Origin: Paenibacillus sp. Marseille-Q4541
GTDB taxonomy: Bacteria; Bacillota; Bacilli; Paenibacillales; Paenibacillaceae
Assembly (NCBI RefSeq): GCF_018310695.1
Contig: NZ_JAGXCY010000010.1
Location: 1 to 64,000, forward strand
Direction of reading: 5' to 3'
Length of the DNA: 64,000 nucleotides
Under the pieces are notes generated by a model. That model saw only the letters and a program-made list of their open reading frames with translations, was not told where the DNA came from and ran no database searches. Position numbers and translations under genes: made by a program. Shown one piece after another: positions 50,381 through 59,492 of this stretch (the stretch's first letter is position 1; each line of letters starts with the position of its first letter).

Positions 50381-51259
50381 TTAACCTTTGACAGAACCCA
50401 CGGTCATTCCTTTAACAAAGAACTTTTGTAGGAAAGGATATACGATCAAAATCGGGGCGGCCCCAATAAAAATTTGTGCTGCTTTTACCGTTGTCTGGCT
50501 AATGAGCTCCATCTCCTGCGGATTCATGCTCATAGAGCTCATGTCACGCTGAATGATAACGGTTTGCAGAAACGTAGCCAGCGGAAAGTCTTTTGAATTA
50601 TTTAAATATAGCAAACCATCAAACCAAGAATTCCAGTGATACACCATACTGAACAAACTAATTGTTGCAATCGACGGCAAGGAAATCGGCAAATATACAG
50701 AGAACAATGTTCGAAAATGTCCTGCTCCATCAATGAGAGATGCCTCTTCCAGTTCTTTCGGAATGCCTCTAAAGAAATTTAACATGAGAATAACGAGAAA
50801 CGTATTTACTGCCGACGGCAGAACGAGCACCCAGAATGTATCCATTAATTGAAGAGATTGAATCACTTCATAGAAAGGTACCAGTCCCCCGTTAAACACC
50901 ATACTAAAAACAAAGATCCAGGAATATACGGTTCTGCTTCGAAAAGCGCTATTTTCCTTAGACAATGGATAGGCTGCCAAAAAAGTAATGACAAGCGTAA
51001 TTGCAGTACCGATGATCGTACGTAAGACGGAGACCATGATGGATCTCAGAAACGCTGGATTGTTAATTGTTTTTTTATAAGCTTCCAGTGAAAAATCAAT
51101 CGGAATCAGAGATACCATATTGGCATCGGCCGCTGCTTTACTACTAAAGGAAATCGCGAGTACATGCACAAGTGGAATAATACAAAGTACAGCCAAACCA
51201 ATGAGAAAAATCGTATTCAGAACATTAAAGACACGGTATGATTTTGATTTATGATACAC
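50381..51259 (-). CDS. ytcP: Carbohydrate ABC transporter permease (YtcP/MalG type)
   Basis: A 292-aa inner-membrane permease with six transmembrane segments. The N-terminal pattern is VFNVLNTIFLIGLAVLCIIPLVHVLAISFSS and the EAA loop is KELEEASLIDGAGHFRTLFSVYLPISLP. The C-terminal FFVKGMTVGSVKG is typical of YtcP-like permeases. The start is GTG at 51259 with GAGGG 7 nt upstream. It follows the LplB-like gene by 29 bp and would pair with it. No ATP-binding subunit is encoded here; a shared MsmX-type ATPase elsewhere is usual in Bacilli. Confidence 0.92.
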   Translation of the reverse strand: MYHKSKSYRVFNVLNTIFLIGLAVLCIIPLVHVLAISFSSKAAADANMVSLIPIDFSLEAYKKTINNPAFLRSIMVSVLRTIIGTAITLVITFLAAYPLSKENSAFRSRTVYSWIFVFSMVFNGGLVPFYEVIQSLQLMDTFWVLVLPSAVNTFLVILMLNFFRGIPKELEEASLIDGAGHFRTLFSVYLPISLPSIATISLFSMVYHWNSWFDGLLYLNNSKDFPLATFLQTVIIQRDMSSMSMNPQEMELISQTTVKAAQIFIGAAPILIVYPFLQKFFVKGMTVGSVKG

Positions 51260-51288
51260 AGGTTTTCCCTCACTCTCTTATCCTTAAA

Positions 51289-52179
51289 TTAGAAGATACG
51301 GTACCCAGCCCATTTGTAGGCAAGTCTATAGGAGATCAAAATGAGGACCATGCTGATCACGGATTTAAACAGTCCAATTGCTGTACCAAAACCCATCTCT
51401 CCATTTAGAATCGCCGTCCGGTAGACAAAGGTGTCAATAATATCTCCTGTTTCATATACGAGCGGATTATAGAGGTTGAAGATCTGATCAAATCCGGCAT
51501 TAAGTACATTCCCAAGCGCCAGCGTCCCTACCACAATGGTGATTGGAATTAAAGAAGGAATAGTGATATGCAGCGTCTGCTTAAAGCGGGTTGCACCATC
51601 CATTTCAGCTGCCTCATAAAGGGACGGATTAATCGTAGCTAGCGCCGCCAGGAAGATAATCGTGTTGTAACCAAACTCTTTCCATACATCCGATACAATC
51701 ACAGTAAAACGAAACCAGTTATTATCTCCTAGAAATAAGATGGGACTCACTCCGAACTCCCCGAGCATTCGATTCACGAGTCCTCCCGGAGCGAGCAGGT
51801 CTACGAGTATCCCACCAAGGATGACCCAAGACAAAAAGTGAGGCAAATAAACTAAGGTTTGAATCGAACGCTGAAGCCCCATTTGCCTAATCTCGTTAAG
51901 TAGGATGGCGAACACAAACGGAACGAGAAGATTAAAAATCATTTTCGCTATAGCGATAACAAGCGTGTTCCAAATGACCTGCATACTGTCTTCTCTTTCA
52001 AACAAGTAACGAAAGTTATCCAGTCCCACCCATTCCGAACCTGTAATTCCTTCCCAAGGTTTGTAATTCTGAAAGGCCATGACAATTCCGCCCATTGGTA
52101 GATAACTAAATAACAATAAAAAGATCATGGCGGGCAGCAGCATTACATGAAAGGGCCATGTTTTTCTCAGTGATTTCAT
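51289..52179 (-). CDS. lplB: Carbohydrate ABC transporter permease (LplB type)
   Basis: A 296-aa six-TM permease. It starts with the family pattern TWPFHVMLLPAMIFLLLFSYLPMGGIVMAFQNYKPWEGITGSEWVGLDNFRYLF. The EAA motif is PSLYEAAEMDGATRFKQTLHITIPSLIP. AGGAGG is 8 nt before the ATG. It is separated from the lplA-like gene by 119 bp that hold a strong hairpin (52227-52258). It forms the membrane pore with the YtcP-like partner. Confidence 0.92.
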   Translation of the reverse strand: MKSLRKTWPFHVMLLPAMIFLLLFSYLPMGGIVMAFQNYKPWEGITGSEWVGLDNFRYLFEREDSMQVIWNTLVIAIAKMIFNLLVPFVFAILLNEIRQMGLQRSIQTLVYLPHFLSWVILGGILVDLLAPGGLVNRMLGEFGVSPILFLGDNNWFRFTVIVSDVWKEFGYNTIIFLAALATINPSLYEAAEMDGATRFKQTLHITIPSLIPITIVVGTLALGNVLNAGFDQIFNLYNPLVYETGDIIDTFVYRTAILNGEMGFGTAIGLFKSVISMVLILISYRLAYKWAGYRIF

Positions 52180-52226
52180 CCACTGTTCCTCCTAAAATTC
52201 GTCTCTCTCTTTGATTTCAAGTGAAG

Positions 52227-52258
52227 AAAAGCAGCATACATGATTGCATGCTGCTTTT
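52227..52258 (-). terminator. Intercistronic hairpin between lplA and lplB
   Basis: AAAAGCAGCAT/ATGCTGCTTTT, 11-bp perfect stem with a 10-nt loop, followed on the minus strand by CTTCAC. The weak T-run suggests partial termination or mRNA 3'-end protection. Confidence 0.7.
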
Positions 52259-52298
52259 CAGGCTATCAAGTAAGATGGTCGTGCGATTCTTTAATCGA

Positions 52299-53981
52299 TT
52301 ATTTTACGCTGTCATACCATGCATTAACTTCCTCGGTAATTTGGTCTCCGCCGCCTGCTTTCCAGGTCTGAACGAAAGAATCAAAGGAGTCTACTGGCTT
52401 GTTGCCATAAATAATTTCATTAAAAGTTTGATTCTCAATTTTATTAAGGTAATCGAGTTTCGATTTCATCGTTTCGGTAGGTGGTCCTGTAAACATATCT
52501 TTATATGAAATATCCTCTTGCGATACAAGAACTTTCGCCGCAGCTGGCGTCTCAAGTCCGTAATTGGCTTTCACTTCGCGTTCTAGTCTCGTTGTTGCTT
52601 CCTTGCCATCAGCGAGACTTAACAGTGCATTCATCTGGGCATCTGGAATTCGCGCACCATCTCGGACAAGCAGATAACGAAGCACGTTCACGTACCCACC
52701 GTCGATTTGGTCATACCTAAGCTGGTTTCCATTTGCGTCAAGTTGATAGTCATATCCTTCAAACAAACCAAAGTCATGTTTACTTCCCTCAGCCGGATCA
52801 GCAAATTGATCAAACAAATAGTTCTGGTAGGTAAAGAATGCTTCTGGATGTTCCATATCTTTCTTGATTAGCGTCACTCCGTTAGCAAAATGAGTTCCAT
52901 GACGCATCGCAGTTCCGTCCGCTCCTGTTGGAATTGCGTAAGGCTTCCATACCGCCTGTGGATCATTTTTCACGGTATCTGTCAGCGGCCATCCGCTCAT
53001 CCAATAGGGTCCAGGAATGATACCTGCTGTTCCTGCCACTGCTGGCTCCGATGTTTTGTTCTCATCCCATAACGCCACTTCTTGCGGTATGTAGCCTTTT
53101 TCAAACCAACTTCTCAATGTTTCGAGTCCTTGTTTCATGCCTGGCTGTACGGATCCATATACGAGTTTTCCGTCTGCATCTAGATTCCACTGCTGAGGAA
53201 GTGTGCCTGATGCACCAAAGATCCACGAAGGATCACCCATCCAAGTATTCATTGAGTTTTTGAATCCAATGCTGAGTGGCACTACTTTATTTGGAGCAAG
53301 CCCACTCGGGTTATTGTTTTTAAAAGCATCCATTACTTGTTCGAGCTCAGCTATGGTTGTTGGAGCTTTAAGATTCAGTGCATCTAGCCAGTCTTGGCGA
53401 ATCCATAGTAGATAATCATTGTTGTAGGCGTAGTCCAGAACCGGGATACCCATTTTTTTGCCGTCCCGTATAAAAGCGTTCCATACGGTTGGATCGATAT
53501 CCATCGCTTTTTTCCAAGTGTCGGAAGCGTACTTGTCAAACAGATCTCCCACTTCACCGTACATACCTGAATCGATCAAGTCCTGTACGAGCTGTGTCTG
53601 ATCAGCACCGATGGTCAGAATATCAGGCATGTCCTGTCTTGAGGACATTGATAACCTCACCTTTGTTGCAAAAGCACCATTCGTATCGGTTACAGACCAT
53701 AAAGAGTTAATATTAATTCCTAGCTCTTCTTTTGCCCATTTCGTTGCTACGCTATTTTCTATCGTTTCACCATTTTTAAATGTCACTGCCGGATCGATTC
53801 CCCATGCTGTCGAGATTGTTACTTCCGGATCGTATTTCTCTTTGTATACGTTTTCAGTGTTTTGCGGAGCAGATCCACTATTACTGCTTGAATCTTTACT
53901 TGAACAACCAATAAGGCCTGCACTGATTACCATCGTTATTGCAAGGGCAGCAAGTGATGATCTTTTAAATGTAAGTGCCAT
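52299..53981 (-). CDS. lplA: Extracellular solute-binding lipoprotein (LplA type)
   Basis: A 560-aa sugar-binding lipoprotein of a CUT1-type importer. The signal peptide ends in a lipobox AGLIGC with Cys26, followed by a Ser-rich linker (SSKDSSSNSGS). Family landmarks: WIRQDWLDALNLKAPTTIAELEQVMDAFKNNNP, GTLPQQWNLDADGKLVYGSVQPGMKQGLETLRSWFEKGYI and the C-terminal FDSFVQTWKAGGGDQITEEVNAWYDSV. The length (over 500 aa) is typical of LplA/YtcQ. AGGGGG is 6 nt before the ATG. The neighbouring GH42 suggests beta-galactosides as ligand. Confidence 0.92.
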   Translation of the reverse strand: MALTFKRSSLAALAITMVISAGLIGCSSKDSSSNSGSAPQNTENVYKEKYDPEVTISTAWGIDPAVTFKNGETIENSVATKWAKEELGININSLWSVTDTNGAFATKVRLSMSSRQDMPDILTIGADQTQLVQDLIDSGMYGEVGDLFDKYASDTWKKAMDIDPTVWNAFIRDGKKMGIPVLDYAYNNDYLLWIRQDWLDALNLKAPTTIAELEQVMDAFKNNNPSGLAPNKVVPLSIGFKNSMNTWMGDPSWIFGASGTLPQQWNLDADGKLVYGSVQPGMKQGLETLRSWFEKGYIPQEVALWDENKTSEPAVAGTAGIIPGPYWMSGWPLTDTVKNDPQAVWKPYAIPTGADGTAMRHGTHFANGVTLIKKDMEHPEAFFTYQNYLFDQFADPAEGSKHDFGLFEGYDYQLDANGNQLRYDQIDGGYVNVLRYLLVRDGARIPDAQMNALLSLADGKEATTRLEREVKANYGLETPAAAKVLVSQEDISYKDMFTGPPTETMKSKLDYLNKIENQTFNEIIYGNKPVDSFDSFVQTWKAGGGDQITEEVNAWYDSVK

Positions 53982-54027
53982 TTTGTTTCCCCCTAAACTT
54001 AATCTTTATATATTTCATTATGAGTTA

Positions 54028-54047
54028 CATAGGATGTTTTTCCTATG
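54028..54047. promoter_or_regulatory. Inverted repeat upstream of lplA
   Basis: CATAGGA-TGTTTT-TCCTATG, perfect 7-bp arms, in the 99-bp spacer between yesN and lplA, about 50 bp before the lplA start. No T-run follows on the minus strand, so it is more likely an operator or regulatory hairpin than a terminator. Confidence 0.45.
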
Positions 54048-54080
54048 ACACTAATTTAAGGTTTCTGCACCTTTTTCAAC

Positions 54081-55715
54081 CTATTGGTCTCTATATTCGT
54101 TAGGGGTTATGCCATAGTGTTTCTTAAACAGCTTGCTGAAGTATTGGGGATTCTGATATCCAAGCTCGGTAGTGATCTCATATATTTTTTTATTTGTATG
54201 TTTGAGCAGATATAGTGCTCGTTCCAACCGAATCCGAATGATATACTCACTCAGTCCTTCTCCAGTCTCAGCTTTGAAAATTTTGGACAAATACACCGGA
54301 TGAAGAAAAACACGGTCTGCAATAGTTTTCACCGTAAGTTCGCTTCCCTCTTCAGTCGATATCATATCTTTCACTTGGCTTACAATATGGCTTTTCGGCG
54401 GAGAAGGAACCGACAATTCTTGCTCAAGTTTCATAAGAATTTGTTCCGTATATTGTTTCAGTAATGCTGGGTAATGAATCATTCGTTCAACGACATGGGG
54501 CTCAAGCCCTCGGGCATCCAGCTCACTGATGCGATGTCCTGTTTGATGCGTGACATACAAAAAGGAATTAATGATCGCCAAGTAAATTTCGTACATATGC
54601 TCACGGGAAACAGGGTGCTTCTCTATGACTGCAAACATTTCATTTAACCTAAGCGACGCTGCCTCCCACCCTTTACGTTCCAGAAGCTGCTGAAGCATCG
54701 GCGGTCTGTACAGTACTTCAAAAGCAGCCTTCGATGAAGGGGATTCTGTAGCCGTTTGATCTTTTTGCAGAAAAACAACCCCCGCCTCCATTTGACGATC
54801 CGCTAAATATACGGAGTTCAGGGCACGCCTATAGATTTCACTAATATCCTCAGGAAAGAAGCACGGAGGATTGACGATAACATGGACTTCTCCGCGCAAG
54901 TAGGACAAAACACTGGACCGAAACTTTTGGATGAGTGGCCTCAGATGTTTAGGTTCCAAACACTCCGATCCCATGCAAGCACCAATGTTGTTGTCCTTAG
55001 GTTGGAGCATCATTATCAGACAATGATGTGGAGTTCGACTTTGCCAAATCTGATAGGTGTCGCCAAAAATCTCCTCTGCCATATTACCGATCGCATACTC
55101 CATCAAGACTCTCGTCTTTCCATCGTGTTCCATAAACCCTTTATTTAATTGAACTAGAATCGTGATCGTCAGTGTTGAGACGGTTAGTGGAATCTCATAG
55201 TCGTGAAGCAGCTGTTCCGTTCTCATGAGCGGAATCTGTTCTCCAATAAGAAGTTGCTGCAATAAATTTTCGCGAAGTAAGGTGTAATCTGATTTACGCT
55301 GATATAGTAGCTGTTGATACTTATTTGCTTGCTTTCCTTGTTCTTCTATCGACTGAACAGCCTGCTTGACACTCTTTATAAAATCTTCATCATCTACGGG
55401 TTTGATTATGTAATCGATAGCACCTAATTGAACCGCCTTCTTAGCGTATTCGAATTCTCCGTAACCTGTCAGTAAAATGGAGCGAAGGTCCGGATACATA
55501 ACACTCGCTTTTTCTATTAATTCAAGTCCACTCATACCTGGCATTCGTATGTCGGTAATCAAAATATCTATGGGATGAGCAGCGAGCTGCTGCAATGCTT
55601 CCCCTGCTGAATCACTCCGGTATACATTGCGAATCCCTAGCTCACTCCAAGGAATTGTCGCTTCCAGACTTTCTGTCACATAGGTCTCATCATCTACAAG
55701 TAATACATCCATCAT
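54081..55715 (-). CDS. yesN: YesN-type response regulator with AraC DNA-binding domain
   Basis: A 544-aa regulator: an N-terminal receiver (about 1-120; DVLLVDDETYV with the acidic pocket, ILITDIRMPG with the phospho-Asp, LTGYGEFEYAKKAVQLGAIDYIIKPVDD with the Lys), a long central helical region, and a C-terminal AraC double HTH (about 440-544; IADRVFLHPVYLSKIFKAETGEGLSEYI and ITTELGYQNPQYFSKLFKKHYGITPNEYRD). The start at 55715 is chosen because the receiver begins there and AAGGA is upstream; the longer frame reads through the end of yesM. It follows yesM by 22 bp and probably activates lplA-lplB-ytcP-GH42. Confidence 0.93.
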   Translation of the reverse strand: MMDVLLVDDETYVTESLEATIPWSELGIRNVYRSDSAGEALQQLAAHPIDILITDIRMPGMSGLELIEKASVMYPDLRSILLTGYGEFEYAKKAVQLGAIDYIIKPVDDEDFIKSVKQAVQSIEEQGKQANKYQQLLYQRKSDYTLLRENLLQQLLIGEQIPLMRTEQLLHDYEIPLTVSTLTITILVQLNKGFMEHDGKTRVLMEYAIGNMAEEIFGDTYQIWQSRTPHHCLIMMLQPKDNNIGACMGSECLEPKHLRPLIQKFRSSVLSYLRGEVHVIVNPPCFFPEDISEIYRRALNSVYLADRQMEAGVVFLQKDQTATESPSSKAAFEVLYRPPMLQQLLERKGWEAASLRLNEMFAVIEKHPVSREHMYEIYLAIINSFLYVTHQTGHRISELDARGLEPHVVERMIHYPALLKQYTEQILMKLEQELSVPSPPKSHIVSQVKDMISTEEGSELTVKTIADRVFLHPVYLSKIFKAETGEGLSEYIIRIRLERALYLLKHTNKKIYEITTELGYQNPQYFSKLFKKHYGITPNEYRDQ

Positions 55716-55737
55716 GAACGTGTCATTCCTTCCTAAA

Positions 55738-57462
55738 TTATAGATTATCCATATAAATGCTTGCTTTGAATCCACCCATTGGCGATTTTTCCACGGACAA
55801 ATAACTTTTCTCGCCATATCTGAGCTGCATTCTTTGATTGACATTCCAAAGTCCACAGCCACTATGTTCGTCCATTGGTCTTGAAAGCTGGCTTCTAAGT
55901 CTATCAAGTCCTTCATCGTCAAGCCCCAGTCCATCATCTTCTACCTGAAGACACAGCATTCCCTCTTCTACAAAACCGGTCACTCGTATAAAACCAGATT
56001 CCAATGATCTTTCTATGCCATGAATGACCGCATTCTCAATAAGCGGCTGAAGAACAAGAGGCGGTACGAGCTGTTCGAGCATCTCATCTGGTATTTCAAT
56101 TACATAATCTAGGCGGCTCATTCGCATTTTCTGAATCTTCAGATAAGATAGGACGAAATCGATTTCTTCTTTCATTGGAACGAGATCCTTTTCCTGACGG
56201 GTCGTGTACCGGTAGTAACGGGATAAGTTATGCGACATCGCTACGACTGCATCCATTTTGCCAAGTTTCGCCATACTCGTAATAAAGGAGAAACAATTAT
56301 AGAAAAAGTGTGGATTGATTTGGGATTGAAGTTGCTTCAGCCTTGCTTCGCGAACCTGGATTTGTTCCAGATAAACGTGTTCAAATAGTTCCTGAATCTG
56401 GACGACCATAGAGTTAAAACGTTCTGATAAAAAACTAAATTCATTGCGGCCCTTTGGATCGAGCCTCACCGTATAGTCCCCCCGTTTTAATCGCTGAAAA
56501 CCACGCATTAAATCTCTTACCGGAATCTGGACTTGAACATATAACAAGTAGGCAGCCAGGAAACTCATAAATAGCAAACAAGCAACAGCCCCGTAGAACA
56601 ACTGATTGGATTGTTTGATGGGAGCAAGTACATCCGTAAGTGGAATGTAATCGATCAAATACCACCCCGTAGCAGGAGAAAGTACCATGTGTACGCTATA
56701 GACGTCTTCACCCAGCTCAACTGTCCGATAGTCCACGTCTTTGATCTGTGTAAAATCAAGCTGTGTCAGCAGCTCATTACTTCGTGTAAGGTCAGCTGTT
56801 CGGTTATAGATCGTACCTGTTCCTGGCTTGTAATAAAAAGGATCTCTTCTTCCGTTACTTTTGAATTTATCCAGCATGTCTTGGATGTTAGTGCTGTCAA
56901 ATTCAATTTTGATAATACTACTCGCATTTTTCACCGCATCTTTGGCTGAATAGGGTGACACCGTATACCATGAAAAAAGATAACGCTCACTATTACCTGT
57001 CGTCACCTTCCGTACCTGCCAGCCTGGTGAGTTCGCCCTTTCTAGTTCACTCTTATCGTATGACCTAGCATTGCCTTCGGTAATCATTCTTTTCATAGAA
57101 GGTGAATATAAGGACAAATTGCTCCTCCAATTCGAGGAGCTTTCCTGAATACTCAGCTTGTTCTGTATTCTTTTCACTTGATTAATGAGGTCTAGATTTA
57201 AGTACTCGCTATCCAAATACTGATCCTCAAAGCTTTCAATATCCGGATCATGTATTAATAAAATGGGCCAGGAAGATAATTCATCAATGCTCGTGTTCAC
57301 CTGACTTTGAAAAAATGCGAGCTGATTACTGCTCGAGCGGTTCAATTCATTTACGACTACATCCGTCGCCATTTTGTTGGAATAACTGTACAGCAGTACG
57401 ACGGGAATGAGCATAACTACGATGAGAAGAACGATCTTGTTGAACAAATGATATCGAAACAT
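55738..57462 (-). CDS. yesM: YesM-type sensor histidine kinase
   Basis: A 574-aa membrane kinase: TM1 (about 10-35; IVLLIVVMLIPVVLLYSYS), an extracellular Cache-like sensor region (about 36-285), TM2 (about 290-312; FYGAVACLLFMSFLAAYLLYV), a HAMP domain (about 313-365; PVRDLMRGFQRLKRGDYTVRLD), the His_kinase block LKQLQSQINPHFFYNCFSFI with the phospho-His, and HATPase_c with LQPLIENAVIHGIE and LCLQVEDDGLGLDDEG. The ATG at 57462 has GAGGTGA 11 nt upstream. It probably senses extracellular sugar or the loaded LplA. Promoter and cre-like site lie at 57564-57592. Confidence 0.93.
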   Translation of the reverse strand: MFRYHLFNKIVLLIVVMLIPVVLLYSYSNKMATDVVVNELNRSSSNQLAFFQSQVNTSIDELSSWPILLIHDPDIESFEDQYLDSEYLNLDLINQVKRIQNKLSIQESSSNWRSNLSLYSPSMKRMITEGNARSYDKSELERANSPGWQVRKVTTGNSERYLFSWYTVSPYSAKDAVKNASSIIKIEFDSTNIQDMLDKFKSNGRRDPFYYKPGTGTIYNRTADLTRSNELLTQLDFTQIKDVDYRTVELGEDVYSVHMVLSPATGWYLIDYIPLTDVLAPIKQSNQLFYGAVACLLFMSFLAAYLLYVQVQIPVRDLMRGFQRLKRGDYTVRLDPKGRNEFSFLSERFNSMVVQIQELFEHVYLEQIQVREARLKQLQSQINPHFFYNCFSFITSMAKLGKMDAVVAMSHNLSRYYRYTTRQEKDLVPMKEEIDFVLSYLKIQKMRMSRLDYVIEIPDEMLEQLVPPLVLQPLIENAVIHGIERSLESGFIRVTGFVEEGMLCLQVEDDGLGLDDEGLDRLRSQLSRPMDEHSGCGLWNVNQRMQLRYGEKSYLSVEKSPMGGFKASIYMDNL

Positions 57463-57563
57463 AGCAGAGTGACTCACCTCATGTATTGGAATAATAGAAC
57501 AATCGTAAAGATCAATAACAAGGAATAAAAGTTCAGTAAACATCGAAATATGTCGACGAACTC

Positions 57564-57592
57564 ATTGTAAGCGTTTCACCTAAAAAAAGTAA
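57564..57592 (-). promoter_or_regulatory. yesM promoter with overlapping cre-like site
   Basis: On the minus strand: TTACTT (57587-57592), a 17-nt spacer and TACAAT (57564-57569). The near-cre TGAAACGCTTACA (57566-57578) overlaps the -10; it has the CG core of the CcpA site but is one base shorter than the 14-bp consensus. Repression by CcpA on preferred sugars is plausible. Confidence 0.5.
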
Positions 57593-57617
57593 TTCTTTTT
57601 TTGATTTACATTCAAAT

Positions 57618-57640
57618 AAGGCAGACCAAAGGTCTGCCTT
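57618..57640 (-). terminator. Terminator after rocD
   Basis: AAGGCAGACC-AAA-GGTCTGCCTT, 10-bp perfect stem with a triloop, with TTATTTG on the minus strand. It is about 170 bp past the rocD stop. Confidence 0.7.
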
Positions 57641-57810
57641 ACGAACTACACTGACATATTACAGCACACCATTTTGACATTATTCGAGAGCTTGATAATT
57701 ATTTTGTCAAACTTTAGATGTATCAAGAAAATACATCTTTCTATCCGATTCGTACTGTTTTGCACTGGGTTACCTATATATCGAATTTTGTTAGTTAACC
57801 GTTATAGATA

Positions 57811-59001
57811 TTACGTAAACACCTGCTCAATTTGCTGTATAGCCCATTCCAGATCCTGATGAGAAATAACGAGTGGCGGAGCAAATCGAATCACCGTTTC
57901 ATGCGTTTCTTTACATAGCAGCCCGAGCTGCATTAGTTTTTCACAATAAGGTCTTGCTGGACCTCTCGTCTCGACCCCAATAAATAAACCACGTCCGCGG
58001 ATCGATACGATATCCTTACAATCCATGTTGTGTAACCTTTTCATCATCATTTCACCGAGTTCGAGTGAGCGATCTGCAAGCTTCTCTTCCTCAATCACGG
58101 CAAGAGCAGCAACAGCCACGCTGCTAGCGAGTGGATTCCCCCCAAATGTTGACCCGTGTGACCCTGGTTCGAATAATCCAAGAATTTCGTTATCCGCGGC
58201 AATCGCAGATACAGGAAGAACACCACCCCCCAGCGCTTTTCCCATAATGTACATATCCGGGATAACCTGCTCCCAGTCGCATGCAAATCGCTTTCCTGTC
58301 CTACCGAACCCGGTCTGAATTTCGTCTGCTAAAAGAAGTACATTTTCCTGATCACACAGTTCCCTTACTTCCCGAAGATATCCGCCATAAGGAATGACGA
58401 TACCTGCCTCACCCTGAACAGGCTCTACCAGAAAAGCTGCTGTGTTTGGCGTAATCGCGGCTTTTAGTGCTTCCATATCCCCATAAGGGATGATGATGAA
58501 TCCGGGAGTGAAGGGACCGAACTCCTTTTTATAATCCAGTTCTGACGAAAAAGAGGTAATCGTTGTTGTCCGTCCATGAAAATTACCTTCGCACACGATA
58601 ATTTCTGCTTGATTCGGAACTACTCCCTTGACACGATAGGCCCAGCGGCGCGCTGCCTTCACTGCGGTTTCCACCGCTTCTGCCCCCGTGTTCATCGGCA
58701 GGATTTTATTTTTTCTAGTAAGCTTCGTTAGGACTTCCATGAGTTCTGCCAGTGGCGCATTATAAAAGGCTCGCGATGTTAAGGTCACCTCGTCTGCCTG
58801 ACGTTTAAGCGCCTCAATAATTCTCGGATGACGATGCCCCTGATTCAATGCCGAGTAACCGCTGAGCATATCCATATAACGGCGTCCTTCTTGATCTTCT
58901 ACCCACACTCCCTCCGCCTTATGAATCACAATCGGAAGCGGATGATAATTATGGGCTCCGAGCTTTTCGGTCTGAGACATAATGTCTGTTGAGGATTTCA
59001 A
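57811..59001 (-). CDS. rocD: Ornithine--oxo-acid aminotransferase
   Basis: A PLP-dependent class III aminotransferase that turns ornithine plus 2-oxoglutarate into glutamate semialdehyde in arginine catabolism. At 396 aa it fits RocD. Signatures: [31 protein letters not shown], the PLP-interacting [18 protein letters not shown] and the Schiff-base Lys255 in [10 protein letters not shown]. The start is TTG with GGGAGGG 8 nt upstream. It stands without rocA/rocF neighbours. Divergent from a permease gene; a link between them is only suggested by position. Confidence 0.94.
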   Translation of the reverse strand: MKSSTDIMSQTEKLGAHNYHPLPIVIHKAEGVWVEDQEGRRYMDMLSGYSALNQGHRHPRIIEALKRQADEVTLTSRAFYNAPLAELMEVLTKLTRKNKILPMNTGAEAVETAVKAARRWAYRVKGVVPNQAEIIVCEGNFHGRTTTITSFSSELDYKKEFGPFTPGFIIIPYGDMEALKAAITPNTAAFLVEPVQGEAGIVIPYGGYLREVRELCDQENVLLLADEIQTGFGRTGKRFACDWEQVIPDMYIMGKALGGGVLPVSAIAADNEILGLFEPGSHGSTFGGNPLASSVAVAALAVIEEEKLADRSLELGEMMMKRLHNMDCKDIVSIRGRGLFIGVETRGPARPYCEKLMQLGLLCKETHETVIRFAPPLVISHQDLEWAIQQIEQVFT

Positions 59002-59081
59002 ATGATTCGCCCTCCCTCTGTGCTGTTACAATCCTGATTCTCTATTTAATGTATGCGGTAGAGCAAAGGAATCATGATGTT

Positions 59082-59258
59082 TCAAAATAAAGAGACAGAA
59101 GCGCAAGTTTGGCACTCCTGTCTCTTATTTTGATATGTAGTCAACTCAAGTATTGAACCTCCAATACTTAGCAGAACGATCAGCAACTTGTCATAATAAG
59201 GACTCTCCGAATCAAGATATAAGGTACTCGCCCCAACGAGTAGCATTACTCCATTCAT
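59082..59258 (-). CDS. Possible small hydrophobic protein or gene remnant
   Basis: A 58-codon ORF from ATG 59258 to TGA 59082. It encodes MNGVMLLVGASTLYLD, then a hydrophobic helix LLIVLLSIGGSIL and a polar Cys-containing tail. No good ribosome binding site is at the right distance; GAGGAG lies about 21 nt upstream in a separate 8-codon frame that ends over the ATG (TCATGA). The terminator-like hairpin 59083-59132 overlaps its 3' end. It could be a decayed membrane protein gene or a spurious ORF. Confidence 0.25.
   Translation of the reverse strand: MNGVMLLVGASTLYLDSESPYYDKLLIVLLSIGGSILELTTYQNKRQECQTCASVSLF
59083..59132 (-). terminator. Terminator-like hairpin upstream of rocD
   Basis: CAAAATA-A-AGAGACAG / CTGTCTCTTATTTTG, 15-bp stem with a 19-nt loop. 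It has A/T-rich flanks but no recognised gene ends here. Confidence 0.5.
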
Positions 59259-59492
59259 GACGCCAGAGGGTAACGAATCATCTCCTCAGCCTATTCACAG
59301 AATTAATCACAAGTCTGCCCTCCCTTTTCATTAATACCGTTTATGTCAACAGAAAGTTACCTGTTATTTCTATTTATACAACAATAATACTTCTTGTAAT
59401 TGCCTTCTTAAGGAACGAACACCCAGAAAAAATGGCGCATACGATACAGCAAAAAGCAAACCACTCCGCCCAGAGTGAGAGGATGAATAGTT

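Larger units (their letters stand above)
57463..57810. other. Intergenic region between rocD end and yesM start
   Basis: Contains the yesM promoter and cre-like site, a rocD terminator (57618-57640), a second small hairpin GATGTAT/ATACATC (57717-57737) and a widely spaced TTTGACA/TGTCAAA pair near 57673-57702. No coding potential seen. Confidence 0.5.
59002..59492. other. 491-bp region between divergent rocD and permease genes
   Basis: Holds a terminator-like hairpin (59083-59132), a short hydrophobic ORF on the minus strand (59082-59258), and about 230 bp of leader before the permease. No confident promoter for either flanking gene. The hairpin lies upstream of both flanking genes, so it must belong to something inside this region. 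Confidence 0.45.

Noticed and set aside
55716..55937. N-terminal extension of the YesN ORF
   Set aside because: It lies inside yesM in another frame and precedes a complete receiver domain.
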